A stretch of DNA of 64,000 nt from Oxalobacteraceae bacterium AB_14 (GCA_000381565.1 KB906724.1:112970-176969); one strand, 5' to 3'; shown: positions 17,683 through 30,195, counted from the stretch's first letter. The notes: generated by a model from the sequence alone, not told the origin. Numbers and translations: made by a program.

Positions 17683-19089
17683 CTAGCGCACCTGCGCCAG
17701 CGCGCAGCGCGAACGCTTGCCGTCGAGCCGGCACGTGTTGCGCACCCGGCCTTGCTGGTCGTGCACCCGCACCAGCCACTGGTCGGCGCCCAGCCGCTCC
17801 ATGCTCATGAAGCCGAAGCCGTCGACCCAGGAACTGAACTGCTCGACCTGGGCGCCCGGCGCCGGCGTCACGCCGTCCGGCAAGCGCTCCGGCAGCGGCA
17901 CGGTGTCCTCGGCGGTGCCGGAAAAGCCGGAAACGAACTGGCTCGGATGGCCGCTGGCGAAGCTGACCTGCTGCCACAGATGCACATGGCCGGACAGCAG
18001 CGCCTGTATGCCGTCCGGCAGCAGCTGGGCGTTGAGCGAGCCGAACGCTTGCTGCAGGCCGGCGTCGCCCGGCAGCAGCACGGTGGCGCCGTCGGCCTTG
18101 CGGCCGGCGCCCATGCCCAGCAGCGGATGGTGGACGATGCCGAGGTTGCGCGGCGCCTGCCGCGCCAGCGCGTCGAGCTTGCGGTACAGCGCGCGGTACT
18201 TGTCGTAGCCCAGCTCGCCCGGCTTGAGACCCTTCCAAGTGGTGCTGGCGCTGTCGAGCACCAGCAGCTGGGTGTCCTGGCCGATCGGCACGGCGTAGGG
18301 ATCGCTGTAGTTGCCGACCGCGTCGTCGGCGGCCAGCTTGCAGTCGCGCCCGGGCAGCAGCGGGCGCGGATCGAGCAGGCGCCAGTAGCCCTGGCCGCCG
18401 CGCAGGCAGTTTTCGTGGTTGCCGCGCGCCATCACCCACGGCGCCGCCTGCAGCAAGGCCGCGCCGGGCGCGAAGAAATCGGCGTTCCAGGCGTCCCAGC
18501 CATAGCCCCAGGGGCTGCCGGCGCAGCCGGCGTTGCCGTCCGGGCAGGCGTTTTCGCGGTAGTGGTAGTCGCCCACGTGGATCACCAGCTCGGGGCGCCA
18601 CGCGGCGGCGGCGGCGGCGATGGCGGCGAACGGGTAGGCGGCGCCGTCGTTGCAGGCCTGGTAGCTGCGGCTGTTCTTTTGCAGGCGGCAGCCGGTGTCG
18701 CCGAGCACGACGATGCGGCGCGGCGCGGCGGCCGGCAGCGGCAGCGCCCGGCCCAGCACGCTCGCCTGGCGATAGCTGCCGGCGGCCGGCAGCGGCGCCT
18801 CGCAGGTCAGCAGCGGGAAGGCGGCCGGCTTGGAGTCGGCCGGCGCCGACGGCGTGCTGCGCAACGCCATGGTGGCGGCCGGCGCGCGCACGGCCATCGG
18901 CTGCGGACGCCGGTCGATGACGATGTCGGGGCAGGCGGGCGCGGCTATCAGCACGCGCGCCACGGCGGCGCCCTGTTCGCCCAGCACCACGAAGGAGGAA
19001 AAGGCCGGCGCCTGGCCGACGCTGGCGCAGCCGGCCAGCACGGCGCTCAGCAGGGGCGCCGCCCAGCGGCGGCATATCGTCACGAACAT
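17683..19089 (-). CDS. Calcineurin-like metallophosphoesterase, probable lipoprotein
   Basis: 468 residues from the ATG at 19089. The signal region ends LLSAVLAGCASVG, a lipobox. Metallophosphoesterase motifs appear in order: LGDTGC, HVGDYHYREN, MARGNHENC, GIVHHPLLG and SGHVHLW, which supply the dinuclear metal ligands. The protein should act outside the cytoplasm on a phosphate ester; the substrate is unknown. Several cysteines (for example in GCRLQKNSRSYQAC and ACPDGNAGC) suggest disulfides. An in-frame GTG/ATG 45 bases upstream is a possible alternative start. Confidence 0.85.
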   Translation of the reverse strand: MFVTICRRWAAPLLSAVLAGCASVGQAPAFSSFVVLGEQGAAVARVLIAAPACPDIVIDRRPQPMAVRAPAATMALRSTPSAPADSKPAAFPLLTCEAPLPAAGSYRQASVLGRALPLPAAAPRRIVVLGDTGCRLQKNSRSYQACNDGAAYPFAAIAAAAAAWRPELVIHVGDYHYRENACPDGNAGCAGSPWGYGWDAWNADFFAPGAALLQAAPWVMARGNHENCLRGGQGYWRLLDPRPLLPGRDCKLAADDAVGNYSDPYAVPIGQDTQLLVLDSASTTWKGLKPGELGYDKYRALYRKLDALARQAPRNLGIVHHPLLGMGAGRKADGATVLLPGDAGLQQAFGSLNAQLLPDGIQALLSGHVHLWQQVSFASGHPSQFVSGFSGTAEDTVPLPERLPDGVTPAPGAQVEQFSSWVDGFGFMSMERLGADQWLVRVHDQQGRVRNTCRLDGKRSRCALAQVR

Positions 19090-19205
19090 AGTCAAAGGCA
19101 CGGCGGCTCCAGCGGGGGAATCCGATGTTACCATGCCATCGCCGGCTCGTCGCCAAGCGGCGATCGGTGCGACAATAGGCGGACTCCAATTTCCCCCTGC
19201 CCGCC

Positions 19206-19913
19206 ATGAGCCATCGCCGCCCGCACGCCCTGCTGTTCGACCTTGACGACACCCTGTGGCCGATCGCCCCGGTGATCGCGGCGGCGGAAACCAGCTGGCA
19301 CGCCTGGCTGGCCGAGCACGCGCCCGAGGTGGCGCAGCGCTACTCCATCGCCGAGCTGCGCGCGCGCCGCATGGCCTTGCTGGAGCGGCGTCCCGAGCTG
19401 GTGGCCGACCTGTACCAGCTGCGCCGCGTGGCGCTGCAGCAGGCCTTCGCCGAGGCCGGCGCCGACGCCGCCCACATCGACGGCGCCATGCGCCACTTCC
19501 AGGTGCGGCGCAACGCCGTCACGCCGTATGCCGACGTGCTGCCGGCGCTGGCCGAGCTGCAGGCGCTGCTGCGGCTGGGCGTGATCACCAACGGCAACGC
19601 CGATCTTGAAGTCATCGGCCTGCACCACCATTTCGACACCGTGCTGGCCTCGTCGCGCTTCGGCCGCGCCAAGCCCGACCCTGCCATCTTCCTGGCCGCC
19701 TGCGCGGCGATGGGGGTGGCGCCGCAGGACGCGGTCTACGTCGGCGACGACCTGCGGCTGGACGTGCAGGGCGCGCAGGGCGCCGGCCTGCGGGCGGTGT
19801 GGATGAACCGCGCCGGCAGCACGGTGCACCTGGCGGCCGGCGTGGTCCCGGACGCCATCTGCGCCAGTTTCGATGGGCTTCTGGCATGGGTGCGCGGGCA
19901 AATGCTGCATTGA
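19206..19913 (+). CDS. HAD-family hydrolase (YjjG/phosphoglycolate phosphatase-like)
   Basis: 235 residues with all HAD motifs: FDLDDTLW near residue 10 (nucleophile and acid aspartates), the VITNG serine/threonine-type motif II, the KPDPAIF lysine motif and the GDDLRLDVQGAQGAG acidic motif IV. The helical cap between motifs I and II places it in subfamily IA, with pyrimidine nucleotidases and phosphoglycolate phosphatases. It is divergent from the phosphoesterase gene across a 116-base gap and upstream of hrcA. Substrate not assigned. Confidence 0.85.
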   Translation: MSHRRPHALLFDLDDTLWPIAPVIAAAETSWHAWLAEHAPEVAQRYSIAELRARRMALLERRPELVADLYQLRRVALQQAFAEAGADAAHIDGAMRHFQVRRNAVTPYADVLPALAELQALLRLGVITNGNADLEVIGLHHHFDTVLASSRFGRAKPDPAIFLAACAAMGVAPQDAVYVGDDLRLDVQGAQGAGLRAVWMNRAGSTVHLAAGVVPDAICASFDGLLAWVRGQMLH

Positions 19914-19975
19914 CGCCACGCCGCGGCCCCGGTCCGGCGCAGAGCGTGCATAATAAGCGGAAATACCATCAGTGA

Positions 19976-20998
19976 ATGACCATGCAACTCGAACCACGCG
20001 CACAAACCCTGCTCAAGGCCCTCGTCGAACGCTACATCGCGGACGGGCAGCCGGTGGGCTCGCGCGCCTTGTCCAAGATCTCCGGGCTGGAGCTGTCGCC
20101 GGCGACCATCCGCAACATCATGGCCGACCTCGAGGAGCTGGGCTACGTCGCCAGTCCCCACACCTCGGCCGGGCGGGTGCCGACGCCGCGCGGCTACCGC
20201 ATCTTTGTCGACACCCTGCTGACGGTGCAGCACCTCGACGAGCAATCGGTCGAAGGGCGCATGCGGCTGCAGGCGCCGCAGCCGCAGAAGATGATCGCCA
20301 ACGCGGCGCAGATGCTGTCGTCGCTGTCGCAGTTCGCCGGCGTGGTGCTCAGTCCGCGGCGCGAATCGGTGTTCCAGCAGATCGAATTTTTGCGGCTGGG
20401 GGAGAAGCGCATCCTGCTGGTGATCGTCGGCCCGACCGGCGACGTGCAGAACCGGCTGCTGCTGACCGACGTCGACTACAGCCCGGCGCAGCTGGTCCAC
20501 TCGGCCAACTACATCAACCAGAACTACGGCGGGCTGGCCTTCGACGAAGTGCACATGCGGCTGCAAAACGAAGTGCGCCAGCTGCGCGACGACATGGGGC
20601 GGCTGATGCAGGCGGCGGTGGAGGCGGGCAGCGAGGCGATGGCCGACAGCTCGGACGACATGGTCATCTCCGGCGAGCGCAACCTGCTGTCGGTGAGCGA
20701 CCTGTCGTCGAACATGACGTCGCTGCGGCAGATGTTCGACATGTTCGAGCAGAAGACGGGATTGATGCAGCTGCTCGACGTCTCGAGCAAGGCCAGCGGC
20801 GTGCAGATCTACATCGGCGGCGAATCGAGCCTGGTGCCGATGGACGAGATGAGCGTGGTCACCGCGCCCTACATGGCCAACGGCAAGATCGTCGGCACCC
20901 TGGGAGTGATCGGCCCGACCCGCATGGCGTATGAGCGGGTGATACCGATCGTCGACATCACGGCCAAGCTGCTGTCGAACGCGTTGAGCCACAATTGA
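19976..20998 (+). CDS. hrcA: Heat-inducible transcription repressor HrcA
   Basis: 340 residues; the conserved N-terminal winged helix reads [20 protein letters not shown] then [18 protein letters not shown] and [17 protein letters not shown]. HrcA binds CIRCE operators upstream of groES/dnaK operons together with GroEL. Start is ATG at 19976; a second in-frame ATG two codons later is equally possible since neither has a strong ribosome binding site. No CIRCE element is seen near its own start. The gene ends next to a dRS3-like repeat. Confidence 0.95.
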   Translation: MTMQLEPRAQTLLKALVERYIADGQPVGSRALSKISGLELSPATIRNIMADLEELGYVASPHTSAGRVPTPRGYRIFVDTLLTVQHLDEQSVEGRMRLQAPQPQKMIANAAQMLSSLSQFAGVVLSPRRESVFQQIEFLRLGEKRILLVIVGPTGDVQNRLLLTDVDYSPAQLVHSANYINQNYGGLAFDEVHMRLQNEVRQLRDDMGRLMQAAVEAGSEAMADSSDDMVISGERNLLSVSDLSSNMTSLRQMFDMFEQKTGLMQLLDVSSKASGVQIYIGGESSLVPMDEMSVVTAPYMANGKIVGTLGVIGPTRMAYERVIPIVDITAKLLSNALSHN

Positions 20999-21004
20999 TG
21001 GTCT

Positions 21005-21086
21005 ATGGGTTCCCGCCTGCGCGGACTGACGTCGTTCCTGCGCGGACATGACGTCATTCCCGCGCAGGCGGGAATCTATGCTGAGC
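21005..21086. repeat. dRS3-like intergenic repeat (copy A)
   Basis: Contains ATTCCCGCGCAGGCGGGAAT, which fits the ATTCCC-N8-GGGAAT core of Neisseria dRS3 elements, and a degenerate second half (TTCCCGCCTGCGCGGACTGA and a further partial copy) in opposite orientation. It fills the gap between convergent hrcA and fur. Copies B (31227) and C (33634) in this window share the flank CATGCTGAGC/TATGCTGAGC. Confidence 0.85.
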
Positions 21087-21097
21087 TGGCTTGGCCG

Positions 21098-21526
21098 TTA
21101 CGGCCGGTGCGGGCAGGCGGTCTTGGTGCAGTTGCCGTAGATCGCCAGCGCATGCTCGGCGATCTTGAAGCCGCGCTCCTTGGCGATGATCTGCTGGCGC
21201 GATTCGATTTCCTCGTCGAAGAATTCTTCCACCCGGCCGCAATCGAGGCACACCAGGTGATCGTGGTGCGAACCTTCGTTCAATTCGAAAATCGCCTTGC
21301 CCGTCTCGAAATGGTTGCGGTTCAGCAGGCCGGCCTGCTCGAACTGGGTCAGCACGCGGTACACGGTCGCCAGACCCACGTCCATATTGTCGGACAGCAG
21401 GATCTTGTAGACATCCTCGGCGGTCAGGTGGCGCACTTCGCTGTTCTGGAAAATGTCCAGGATTTTCAGGCGGGGCAGCGTGGCTTTCAGGCCGCTGGCC
21501 TTCAGGTCGGTAGGATTGTTGCTCAT
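21098..21526 (-). CDS. fur: Ferric uptake regulator Fur
   Basis: 142 residues. The N-terminal winged helix includes the recognition part [17 protein letters not shown], and the metal sites are visible in [18 protein letters not shown] and the terminal [10 protein letters not shown]. Fur represses iron-uptake genes when loaded with Fe2+. It is divergent from bamE, the arrangement conserved in many proteobacteria (formerly omlA-fur). The 266-base region between them is AT-rich near 21620-21670 and likely holds both promoters. Confidence 0.96.
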   Translation of the reverse strand: MSNNPTDLKASGLKATLPRLKILDIFQNSEVRHLTAEDVYKILLSDNMDVGLATVYRVLTQFEQAGLLNRNHFETGKAIFELNEGSHHDHLVCLDCGRVEEFFDEEIESRQQIIAKERGFKIAEHALAIYGNCTKTACPHRP

Positions 21527-21792
21527 GATGTCGACTCTTCGAGTGGTTGGCGATTGCGAGCCGACAGTTTAACGCACTCCGACAGGCGCCGCACCTGCGG
21601 CGCGAGACGTCCCCTCGCGGGTGAAATTTACATTTGCAATGTTTTACAATTAATCTTTATAAAACAAGGACATAGTTCCGGATTTGCTGGATAATGCGAT
21701 CTCCCCGAGTGCCCGCGCAGCCCCATCTCGCACCTTGTGCTTTATGATATAGCGTTTTTCGGCACTTCCGCTCGATCAGATTGAGGACAACC

Positions 21793-22443
21793 ATGCGCGT
21801 CACCCAGGCTTTATCGCAGTCTTTGTTGCACCGTTTCACCCGCCGCGCGCCGCTGCTGGCCGGCGCTGTTTGCGTCGCGCTGGCCGCGGGCGGCTGCGCG
21901 TCCAACACCACGCTGGGCGAGAAATCGACCGACGTCAAGGAAACCGGCACCACGCTCGACGCCAACAAGGGCGCGCAAACGACCACCATCACCAAGCTGC
22001 AGAAGTTCATGTGGTTCTTCTCGCCGTATCGCCCGGACATCCAGCAGGGTAACTTCGTGTCCGAAGAGATGCTGGCGCAGCTGAAGGCCGGCATGACGCG
22101 CGACCAGGTCCGCTTCATCTTCGGCACCGCGCTGCTGGCCGACCCGTTCCACGCCGACCGCTGGGACTACGCCTTCCGCATGGCCAAGGGCAACGGCGAA
22201 ATCACCACCAGCCGCGTGATCGTGTTCTTCGACAAGGATGGCAAGGTGGCGCGCTGGGAAGGCGGCAACCTGCCGACCGAGAAAGAATACATCGCCCGCA
22301 TCGCCGGCCCGGCGCCCAAGGTCAAGAAGAACCCGAGCGTTCCGGACGCGCGTCCGGTGGGCAATACCTCGTCCATCCCGGCCGGCAGCGACAACGCCGC
22401 CGCCTCGCCGGTGGGCGTCACGGTGAACAACGACAAGAAATAA
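21793..22443 (+). CDS. bamE: Outer-membrane assembly lipoprotein BamE
   Basis: 216 residues, longer than E. coli BamE (113) because of extensions at both ends. The lipobox is AAGGCAS. The conserved core begins [51 protein letters not shown], with the YRPDIQQG and MTxxQVxxxxGTP-like motifs of SmpA/OmlA. BamE supports the Bam beta-barrel insertion machine. The ATG at 21793 is preceded by TTGAGGACAACC, so an in-frame TTG twelve bases upstream was not used. The C-terminal 40 residues are low-complexity. dapB follows after 16 bases. Confidence 0.92.
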   Translation: MRVTQALSQSLLHRFTRRAPLLAGAVCVALAAGGCASNTTLGEKSTDVKETGTTLDANKGAQTTTITKLQKFMWFFSPYRPDIQQGNFVSEEMLAQLKAGMTRDQVRFIFGTALLADPFHADRWDYAFRMAKGNGEITTSRVIVFFDKDGKVARWEGGNLPTEKEYIARIAGPAPKVKKNPSVPDARPVGNTSSIPAGSDNAAASPVGVTVNNDKK

Positions 22444-22459
22444 GCACGAGGACCGCAGC

Positions 22460-23266
22460 ATGACAGACCTGAACATCGCCATCGCCGGCGCCGGCGGCCG
22501 CATGGGCCGCATCCTGATCGAAGCGGTGCTCGACGCGCCCGACGCCACCCTGTCCGGCGCGCTCGACCGCGCGGGCTCGGACGACATCGGCAGCGACGCC
22601 GCCGCCTTCCTCGGCAAGCCGGCCGGCGTGCCGGTGGAGTCCGAGCTGGCCAAGGGCCTGGCCGGCGCGCAGTTCCTGATCGACTTCACCCGCCCCGAAG
22701 GCACGCTGGAGCACCTGGCCTATTGCGCCGAGCACGGCATCAAGATGATCATCGGCACCACCGGCTTCGACGACGCCGGCAAGGCGGCCATCGCCGAGGC
22801 GGCCAAGAAGACCGCGATCGTGTTCTCGCCCAACTTCAGCGTCGGCGTCAACGTCACGCTCAAGCTGCTGCGGCAGGCGGCCAAGGCGCTGTCGACCGGC
22901 TACGACATCGAAGTGATCGAGGCCCACCACCGCCACAAGGTCGACGCCCCGTCCGGCACCGCGCTGAAGATGGGCGAAGTGCTGGCCGACGCGCTCGGCC
23001 GCGACTTGAAGGATTGCGCCGTCTACGCGCGCGAAGGCGTGACCGGCGAGCGCGATCCGTCGTCGATCGGCTTCGCCACCATCCGCGGCGGCGACATCGT
23101 CGGCGACCACACGGTGCTGTTCGCCGGCACCGGCGAGCGCATCGAGATCAGCCACAAATCCAGCAGCCGCGTGACCTACGCGCACGGTTCGCTGCGCGCC
23201 TGCCGCTTCCTGGCCGACAAGGCCACCGGCCTGTACGACATGAACGACGTGCTGGCGCTGAACTGA
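22460..23266 (+). CDS. dapB: 4-hydroxy-tetrahydrodipicolinate reductase
   Basis: 268 residues. The nucleotide-binding loop is GAGGRMGR (about 10-17) and the substrate/catalytic segment [20 protein letters not shown] is intact. DapB makes tetrahydrodipicolinate for lysine and meso-diaminopimelate synthesis. It follows bamE closely, and its TGA overlaps the exbB ATG by one base, indicating one transcript for bamE-dapB-exbB-exbD. Confidence 0.96.
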   Translation: MTDLNIAIAGAGGRMGRILIEAVLDAPDATLSGALDRAGSDDIGSDAAAFLGKPAGVPVESELAKGLAGAQFLIDFTRPEGTLEHLAYCAEHGIKMIIGTTGFDDAGKAAIAEAAKKTAIVFSPNFSVGVNVTLKLLRQAAKALSTGYDIEVIEAHHRHKVDAPSGTALKMGEVLADALGRDLKDCAVYAREGVTGERDPSSIGFATIRGGDIVGDHTVLFAGTGERIEISHKSSSRVTYAHGSLRACRFLADKATGLYDMNDVLALN

Positions 23267-23937
23267 TGACGCCCAACCATTTCACCCTGGCCGGCTACTG
23301 GGAGCAGGGCGACACCATCAGCCACATCGTGGCGCTGGTGTTGCTGGCGATGTCGCTGGTGAGCTGGTTCTTCATCCTGGCCAAGAGCTACGCCGCGTGG
23401 CGCATCCGCCGCAGCGCGCCGGCGGTGCAGGCGTTCTGGGAGGCGCCGTCGATGCAGGACGGCGTCGCCGCGCTGACCCTGGCCGATCCCGAGCAGGTGT
23501 TCCTGCCGCTGGCGCAGCAGGGCGCCGCGCAGCTGAAGGCCGGCGGGCCGGGTCGTTCCTCGGCATCGCTGGGCGGCGAGATGGGCCATGCTGCGCAAGT
23601 GACGCGCGTGCTGCGCGTGGCGATCCAGCATTCCACCAACCGCCTCGAGGGCGGCCTGACCCTGCTGGCGTCGATCGGCGCCACCGCGCCCTTCGTCGGC
23701 CTGCTGGGCACGGTGTGGGGCATCTACCATGCGCTGGCCAATGTGTCGGCCAGCGGCACGGTGCAGATCGACAAAGTGGCCGGCCCGGTGGGCGAGGCGC
23801 TGATCATGACCGCTATCGGCCTGACGGTGGCGATCCCCGCCGTATTGGCGTATAACGGATTCAACCGCGTCAACCGGCTGACCCTGGCCGAGCTGGACGC
23901 CTTCGCGCACGACCTGCACGCGTATTTGACGAAGTAA
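23266..23937 (+). CDS. exbB: MotA/TolQ/ExbB proton channel family protein
   Basis: 223 residues with three predicted transmembrane helices: about 18-42, 130-155 and 175-195. The conserved membrane part includes TLLASIGATAPFVGLLGTVWGIYHAL and GEALIMTAIGLTVAIPAVLAYN. With ExbD it converts proton motive force into motion of TonB (or, in TolQR form, of TolA). The absence of tolA, tolB and pal nearby favours ExbB. The start overlaps the dapB stop. Confidence 0.88.
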   Translation: MTPNHFTLAGYWEQGDTISHIVALVLLAMSLVSWFFILAKSYAAWRIRRSAPAVQAFWEAPSMQDGVAALTLADPEQVFLPLAQQGAAQLKAGGPGRSSASLGGEMGHAAQVTRVLRVAIQHSTNRLEGGLTLLASIGATAPFVGLLGTVWGIYHALANVSASGTVQIDKVAGPVGEALIMTAIGLTVAIPAVLAYNGFNRVNRLTLAELDAFAHDLHAYLTK

Positions 23938-23956
23938 TCCACTGCCGGGAACCAGC

Positions 23957-24394
23957 ATGAGCTTTGGCGCATTCAACCACCACCGCGATCGCGGCCCGAT
24001 GGCCGACATCAACGTCACGCCGATGGTCGACGTGATGCTGGTGCTGCTGGTGATCTTCATCCTCAGCGCGCCGATGTTCACCAACGCCGTCAAGCTGGAC
24101 CTGCCGAAGGCGCAGGCGCAGGCGAACCCGCAGCAGGCCGCCACGGTCACCTTGGCTATCGACGGCGGCGGCAAGATCTTCTGGAATAACGATCCGGTCG
24201 AGATGAGCGTGCTGGAAGCGCGCCTGGTCGAGGCGGCCAAGCTGGAGCCGCAACCGGAACTGCAGCTGCGCGCCGACAAGGACACCCGCTACGAAGTGGT
24301 GGCCCAGGTGATGGCGGCGGCGCAGTCGAATGGATTAACAAAGCTGAGTTTCGTGACGGACGGCTCGGCGCCCCCCCAGAAAGAGAAAAAATAA
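23957..24394 (+). CDS. exbD: ExbD/TolR family biopolymer transporter
   Basis: 145 residues. It has a short cytoplasmic N-terminus, one transmembrane helix (about 24-45) holding the motor aspartate in INVTPMVDVMLVLLVIF, and a periplasmic domain ending QLRADKDTRYEVVAQVMAAAQSNGLTKLSFVTDGS. It pairs with the upstream ExbB. The stop TAA shares its last base with the ATG of the next gene. Confidence 0.92.
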   Translation: MSFGAFNHHRDRGPMADINVTPMVDVMLVLLVIFILSAPMFTNAVKLDLPKAQAQANPQQAATVTLAIDGGGKIFWNNDPVEMSVLEARLVEAAKLEPQPELQLRADKDTRYEVVAQVMAAAQSNGLTKLSFVTDGSAPPQKEKK

Positions 24395-24720
24395 TGGCAA
24401 CCGCAGAACTGAACGGCGCGGCGATCACCGACTTCGACGCCTTCCACGCCGCCTGCAAGGCCGCGCTGGGTTTCCCGGACGGCTACGGCAACACGATGGA
24501 CGCCTGGGTCGATTGCCTGAGCTATTTGCGCGACGAAGACGGCATGAGCAAGTTCCGCCTGAAGCCGAACGAAGTGCTGGAGATCGTCATCACCGGCGCC
24601 GAGGCGATGAAGGCCGCCGTGCCGGATATCCTGGAAGAGATGACTTACTGCGTGGCCGGTATCAACGAGCGCTACGAAGACTACGGCGAAAAGCCGGCCC
24701 TGAAGCTTACACTGCGCTAA
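24394..24720 (+). CDS. Barstar-family (RNase inhibitor-like) protein
   Basis: 108 residues. The pattern ITDFDAFHAACKAALGFPDGYGNTMDAWVDCLSYL matches the barstar fold, in which the equivalent helix and loop (YGxNxDAxxDxL) plug the barnase active site. No ribonuclease-toxin gene is visible beside it, so it may be a stand-alone inhibitor or have another role. Its start overlaps the exbD stop by one base, hinting at co-transcription. The last 14 bases overlap the end of map on the opposite strand. Confidence 0.75.
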   Translation: MATAELNGAAITDFDAFHAACKAALGFPDGYGNTMDAWVDCLSYLRDEDGMSKFRLKPNEVLEIVITGAEAMKAAVPDILEEMTYCVAGINERYEDYGEKPALKLTLR

Positions 24721-25558
24721 GCGGGGCTGCCGCGCCGGCCGCTCCAGCTGGCACCGCGTTCGGAATCAGCGCCTTGGCGCCGGTCTCGCCCGGGGCCAGG
24801 GTCAGCACCTCGTAGCCGGTCTCGGTCACCAGCACCATGTGTTCCCATTGCGCCGACAGCGATTTGTCGCGCGTCTCGACGGTCCAGCCGTCGTTCAATT
24901 CCTTGGTTGCCGCCTTGCCGGCATTGATCATCGGTTCGATCGTGAACAGCATGCCCGGCTTGAGCACCACGCCCTGGCCCGGACGGCCGTAGTGCGCCAC
25001 CTGCGGTTCCTCGTGGTAGACCATGCCGATGCCGTGGCCGCAGTAGTCGAGCACCACGCTGTAGCCGGCCTTCTCGGCGATGGTCTGGATCGCGAAGCCG
25101 ACGTCGCCCAGGGTGGCGCGCGGCTTGACGGCGCGGATGCCGGCCCACATCGCCGAATAAGTGGTCTCCACCAGCTTGCGCGCCGCCTTCGACGGCTCGC
25201 CGACGTAGTACATGCGGCTGGTGTCGCCATGCCAGCCGTCGCGGATGACGGCGACGTCGATGTTGATGATGTCGCCATCCTTGAGGATGTGGTCTGCCGC
25301 CGGAATGCCGTGGCAGACCACATGGTTGACCGAGCTGCACACGGTGGCCGGGAAGCCGCCGTAGCCGACGTTGGCCGGGATCGCCTGCTGCACGTTGACG
25401 ATGTAGTCGTTGCACAATTTGTCGAGGTAGGCCGTGCTGACGCCTGCCTTGATGTGCGGCGCGATCATGGTCAGCACATCGGCCGCCAGCTGGGCGGCGA
25501 CGCGCGCCAGGACGATTTGCTCGGGCGACTTGATCAGGTTGGCGTTGCGACGGGACAT
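24707..25558 (-). CDS. map: Methionine aminopeptidase type I
   Basis: 283 residues from the ATG at 25558, after AAAGAGGTAGTCCC. Metal ligands are visible in NIDVAVIRDGWHGDTSRMYYVG (two Asp), GHGIGMVYHEEPQV (His), TIEPMIN (Glu) and the final Glu near the C-terminus. It removes the initiator methionine. The frame can be extended upstream but only through sequence without a ribosome binding site. It is not next to rpsB here, so it may be one of two map copies; this cannot be tested within the window. Confidence 0.95.
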   Translation of the reverse strand: MSRRNANLIKSPEQIVLARVAAQLAADVLTMIAPHIKAGVSTAYLDKLCNDYIVNVQQAIPANVGYGGFPATVCSSVNHVVCHGIPAADHILKDGDIINIDVAVIRDGWHGDTSRMYYVGEPSKAARKLVETTYSAMWAGIRAVKPRATLGDVGFAIQTIAEKAGYSVVLDYCGHGIGMVYHEEPQVAHYGRPGQGVVLKPGMLFTIEPMINAGKAATKELNDGWTVETRDKSLSAQWEHMVLVTETGYEVLTLAPGETGAKALIPNAVPAGAAGAAAPLSAV

Positions 25559-25617
25559 GGGACTACCTCTTTCATTTTTTAAGCCGCGTATTTTGCCACA
25601 GATACGGGTCACAACCG

Positions 25618-25983
25618 CTAGCGCACCGCTTCCAGGTCGAAGTGCGGGTTGTCGATCAGGCAAAGCAAATTACCGAACGGATCGGCCAGTTCGACCGTCT
25701 GGATGTTCTCGCCGACGTCCTGGATCGCGCCGTGCACGGTGGCGCCCAGCGCGACGATGCGCTCGACTTCGGCGGCGATATCGTCGACGCCCCAGTAGAC
25801 CATGCTGCCGGTCTGGCCCGGCTTGCCGTCCGGGATCAGGCCCAGCTCGAAACCGCCGACGTTGAAGCCGACATAGAACGGCTGGTCGAAGTAGGGCGCC
25901 GTATCGAATACCTTGCTGTACCAGGCCTTGGCGGCCGCCAGGTCGGCGACCGGGTAGGCCACGGTGCGTAATCCCTTGATCAT
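25618..25983 (-). CDS. VOC-superfamily (glyoxalase/bleomycin-resistance-like) protein
   Basis: 121 residues beginning MIKGLRTVAYPVADLAAAKAWYSKVF, a standard VOC opening. The remaining babab units end in VELADPFGNLLCLIDNPHF. Possible metal-site residues are limited (Glu in the C-terminal strand), so enzymatic activity is uncertain. The ATG at 25983 is preferred to one further upstream because it begins the fold. Substrate unknown. Confidence 0.8.
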   Translation of the reverse strand: MIKGLRTVAYPVADLAAAKAWYSKVFDTAPYFDQPFYVGFNVGGFELGLIPDGKPGQTGSMVYWGVDDIAAEVERIVALGATVHGAIQDVGENIQTVELADPFGNLLCLIDNPHFDLEAVR

Positions 25984-26067
25984 GCTTGTCTCCGCTGAGA
26001 TGTTGAAAACATCATCTTGGCACAATGCCGCCGGCGGCGATTGTAAAAATGGAAGCAGGCCGGGTCG

Positions 26068-26826
26068 TCAGGCCGCAATCAGGAAGCGCTCCGGCGCGCT
26101 GCCGGCGAATTCCTGGAAATCGTGGATCAGGTGCGACTGGTCGAAATAGCCGCAGGCCAAAGCCAGTTGCGCCCAGTCCGGCGAGGGCTCGGCCTTGAGC
26201 GCGGCCGTGGCCCGGCGGAAGCGGCAGATGCGCGCATACAGCTTGGGCGACAGCCCGACCCGCGCGCGGAACAGCGCCGCCAGGTGCTGGCGCGACACGC
26301 CCAGCTGCGCCGCCAGGTCTTCGATGCGCAGCACGCCGCCGCTGGCGTCCAGCGCGGCCAGCGCGCGGCGGATCAGCCAGTCGCCCGGATCGCCCGCTTG
26401 TCCGGCGCCGGCCGCGCGCAGCCGCAGCAGCAGCTGATGCTCGATCAGGGCGACGCGCTCGAGGTCGGACAGTTCGCAGGTCCACAGCGCATCGGCCAGC
26501 CGCTCGGCGTCGCCGCGGCCCCACAGCTGGTCGATATCGGCCCGCTGGTCGGTCAGCGCGTGCAGCGGCGCGGCCAGGAAGGCGCCCGCCGCGCCGGGCT
26601 TGAAGCGCACCGCCACCGTCCGCAGCGGCCCGCCGCTGGCGACCAGGATGGCGCTGCTCATCATGCCGACCGCGAAGCCGGGCTTGCCGCCGTCCTGCCA
26701 CAGAATATCGACGCAGTTATCCGGCAGCACCCGGTGCGTAGGGGCGCCGCCCGGCGCGCAGGCGGCCCACATGCAAGCGACATGCGCCGCCAGCGCCGGG
26801 TGGGGAGGATATTCGCAGTAGTACAT
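26068..26826 (-). CDS. AraC-family transcriptional regulator
   Basis: 252 residues. The N-terminal 140 residues resemble the DUF6597-type ligand domain (PHPALAAHVACMWA ... VLPDNCVDILWQ). The C-terminal 100 residues are a double helix-turn-helix: IEDLAAQLGVSRQHLAALFRARVGLSPKLYARICRFRRA and WAQLALACGYFDQSHLIHDFQEFAGSAPERF. The effector and targets are unknown; the nearest minus-strand gene is the VOC protein 84 bases downstream, a frequent partnership. A palindromic repeat element starts 16 bases upstream of its ATG. Confidence 0.85.
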   Translation of the reverse strand: MYYCEYPPHPALAAHVACMWAACAPGGAPTHRVLPDNCVDILWQDGGKPGFAVGMMSSAILVASGGPLRTVAVRFKPGAAGAFLAAPLHALTDQRADIDQLWGRGDAERLADALWTCELSDLERVALIEHQLLLRLRAAGAGQAGDPGDWLIRRALAALDASGGVLRIEDLAAQLGVSRQHLAALFRARVGLSPKLYARICRFRRATAALKAEPSPDWAQLALACGYFDQSHLIHDFQEFAGSAPERFLIAA

Positions 26827-26842
26827 CCGCGCAGTATACCCC

Positions 26843-29611
<2,769 letters not shown>

Positions 29612-29622
29612 CTGGATAGCAC

Positions 29623-30195
29623 ATGCTTACTACTTCCGAGTTGTTCCGGCGCGGCCGCTTGTGCGCCGCCGTGCTGGCCGTGGCGCTGACCGTGTCGGCC
29701 TGCGGCTTCCATCTGCGCGGCGACGGCGGCCACTACACGCTGCCGTTCCCGTCGATGTACGTCGGACTGCCGGAAGCGTCGCCGTTGGCGATCGACTTGA
29801 AGCGCAACATCCGCGCCAACGGCGGCACCACCGTGGTCAGCGCGGCCAAGGATGCGGACGGCGTGATCGAGGTGCTGTCCAACCCCGAGAGGACGCGCTC
29901 CAAGTCCATCCTGTCGCTGAACAGCAATGGCCGCGTGCGTCAGTATCTGCTGTCGTACAACATCGTATTCCGCGTGCTGGACAAGCAGGGCAAGGAGCTG
30001 CTGGGCAGCACCCAGATCCTGCTGACCCGTCCCATCGACTTCAACGAAACCCAGTTGCTGGCGAAGGAGCAGGAAGAAGCGCTGCTGTACAAGGATATGC
30101 AGACCGACCTGGTGCAGCAGATGATGCGCCGCATCGCGGCCATCAAGCCGCTGCAGGTGTCGCTGCCGCCGCCGGCGCCGGCCCTCGGCCAGTAA
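29623..30195 (+). CDS. lptE: LPS-assembly lipoprotein LptE
   Basis: 190 residues with the lipoprotein signal ending ALTVSACGFHLRGDG, the hallmark LptE beginning (CGFHLRG). The remainder is the alpha/beta plug that sits inside the LptD barrel (encoded at 10203). The C-terminus QMMRRIAAIKP is typical, followed by a Pro-rich tail. It lies between leuS and holA, as in most proteobacteria. Confidence 0.94.
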   Translation: MLTTSELFRRGRLCAAVLAVALTVSACGFHLRGDGGHYTLPFPSMYVGLPEASPLAIDLKRNIRANGGTTVVSAAKDADGVIEVLSNPERTRSKSILSLNSNGRVRQYLLSYNIVFRVLDKQGKELLGSTQILLTRPIDFNETQLLAKEQEEALLYKDMQTDLVQQMMRRIAAIKPLQVSLPPPAPALGQ

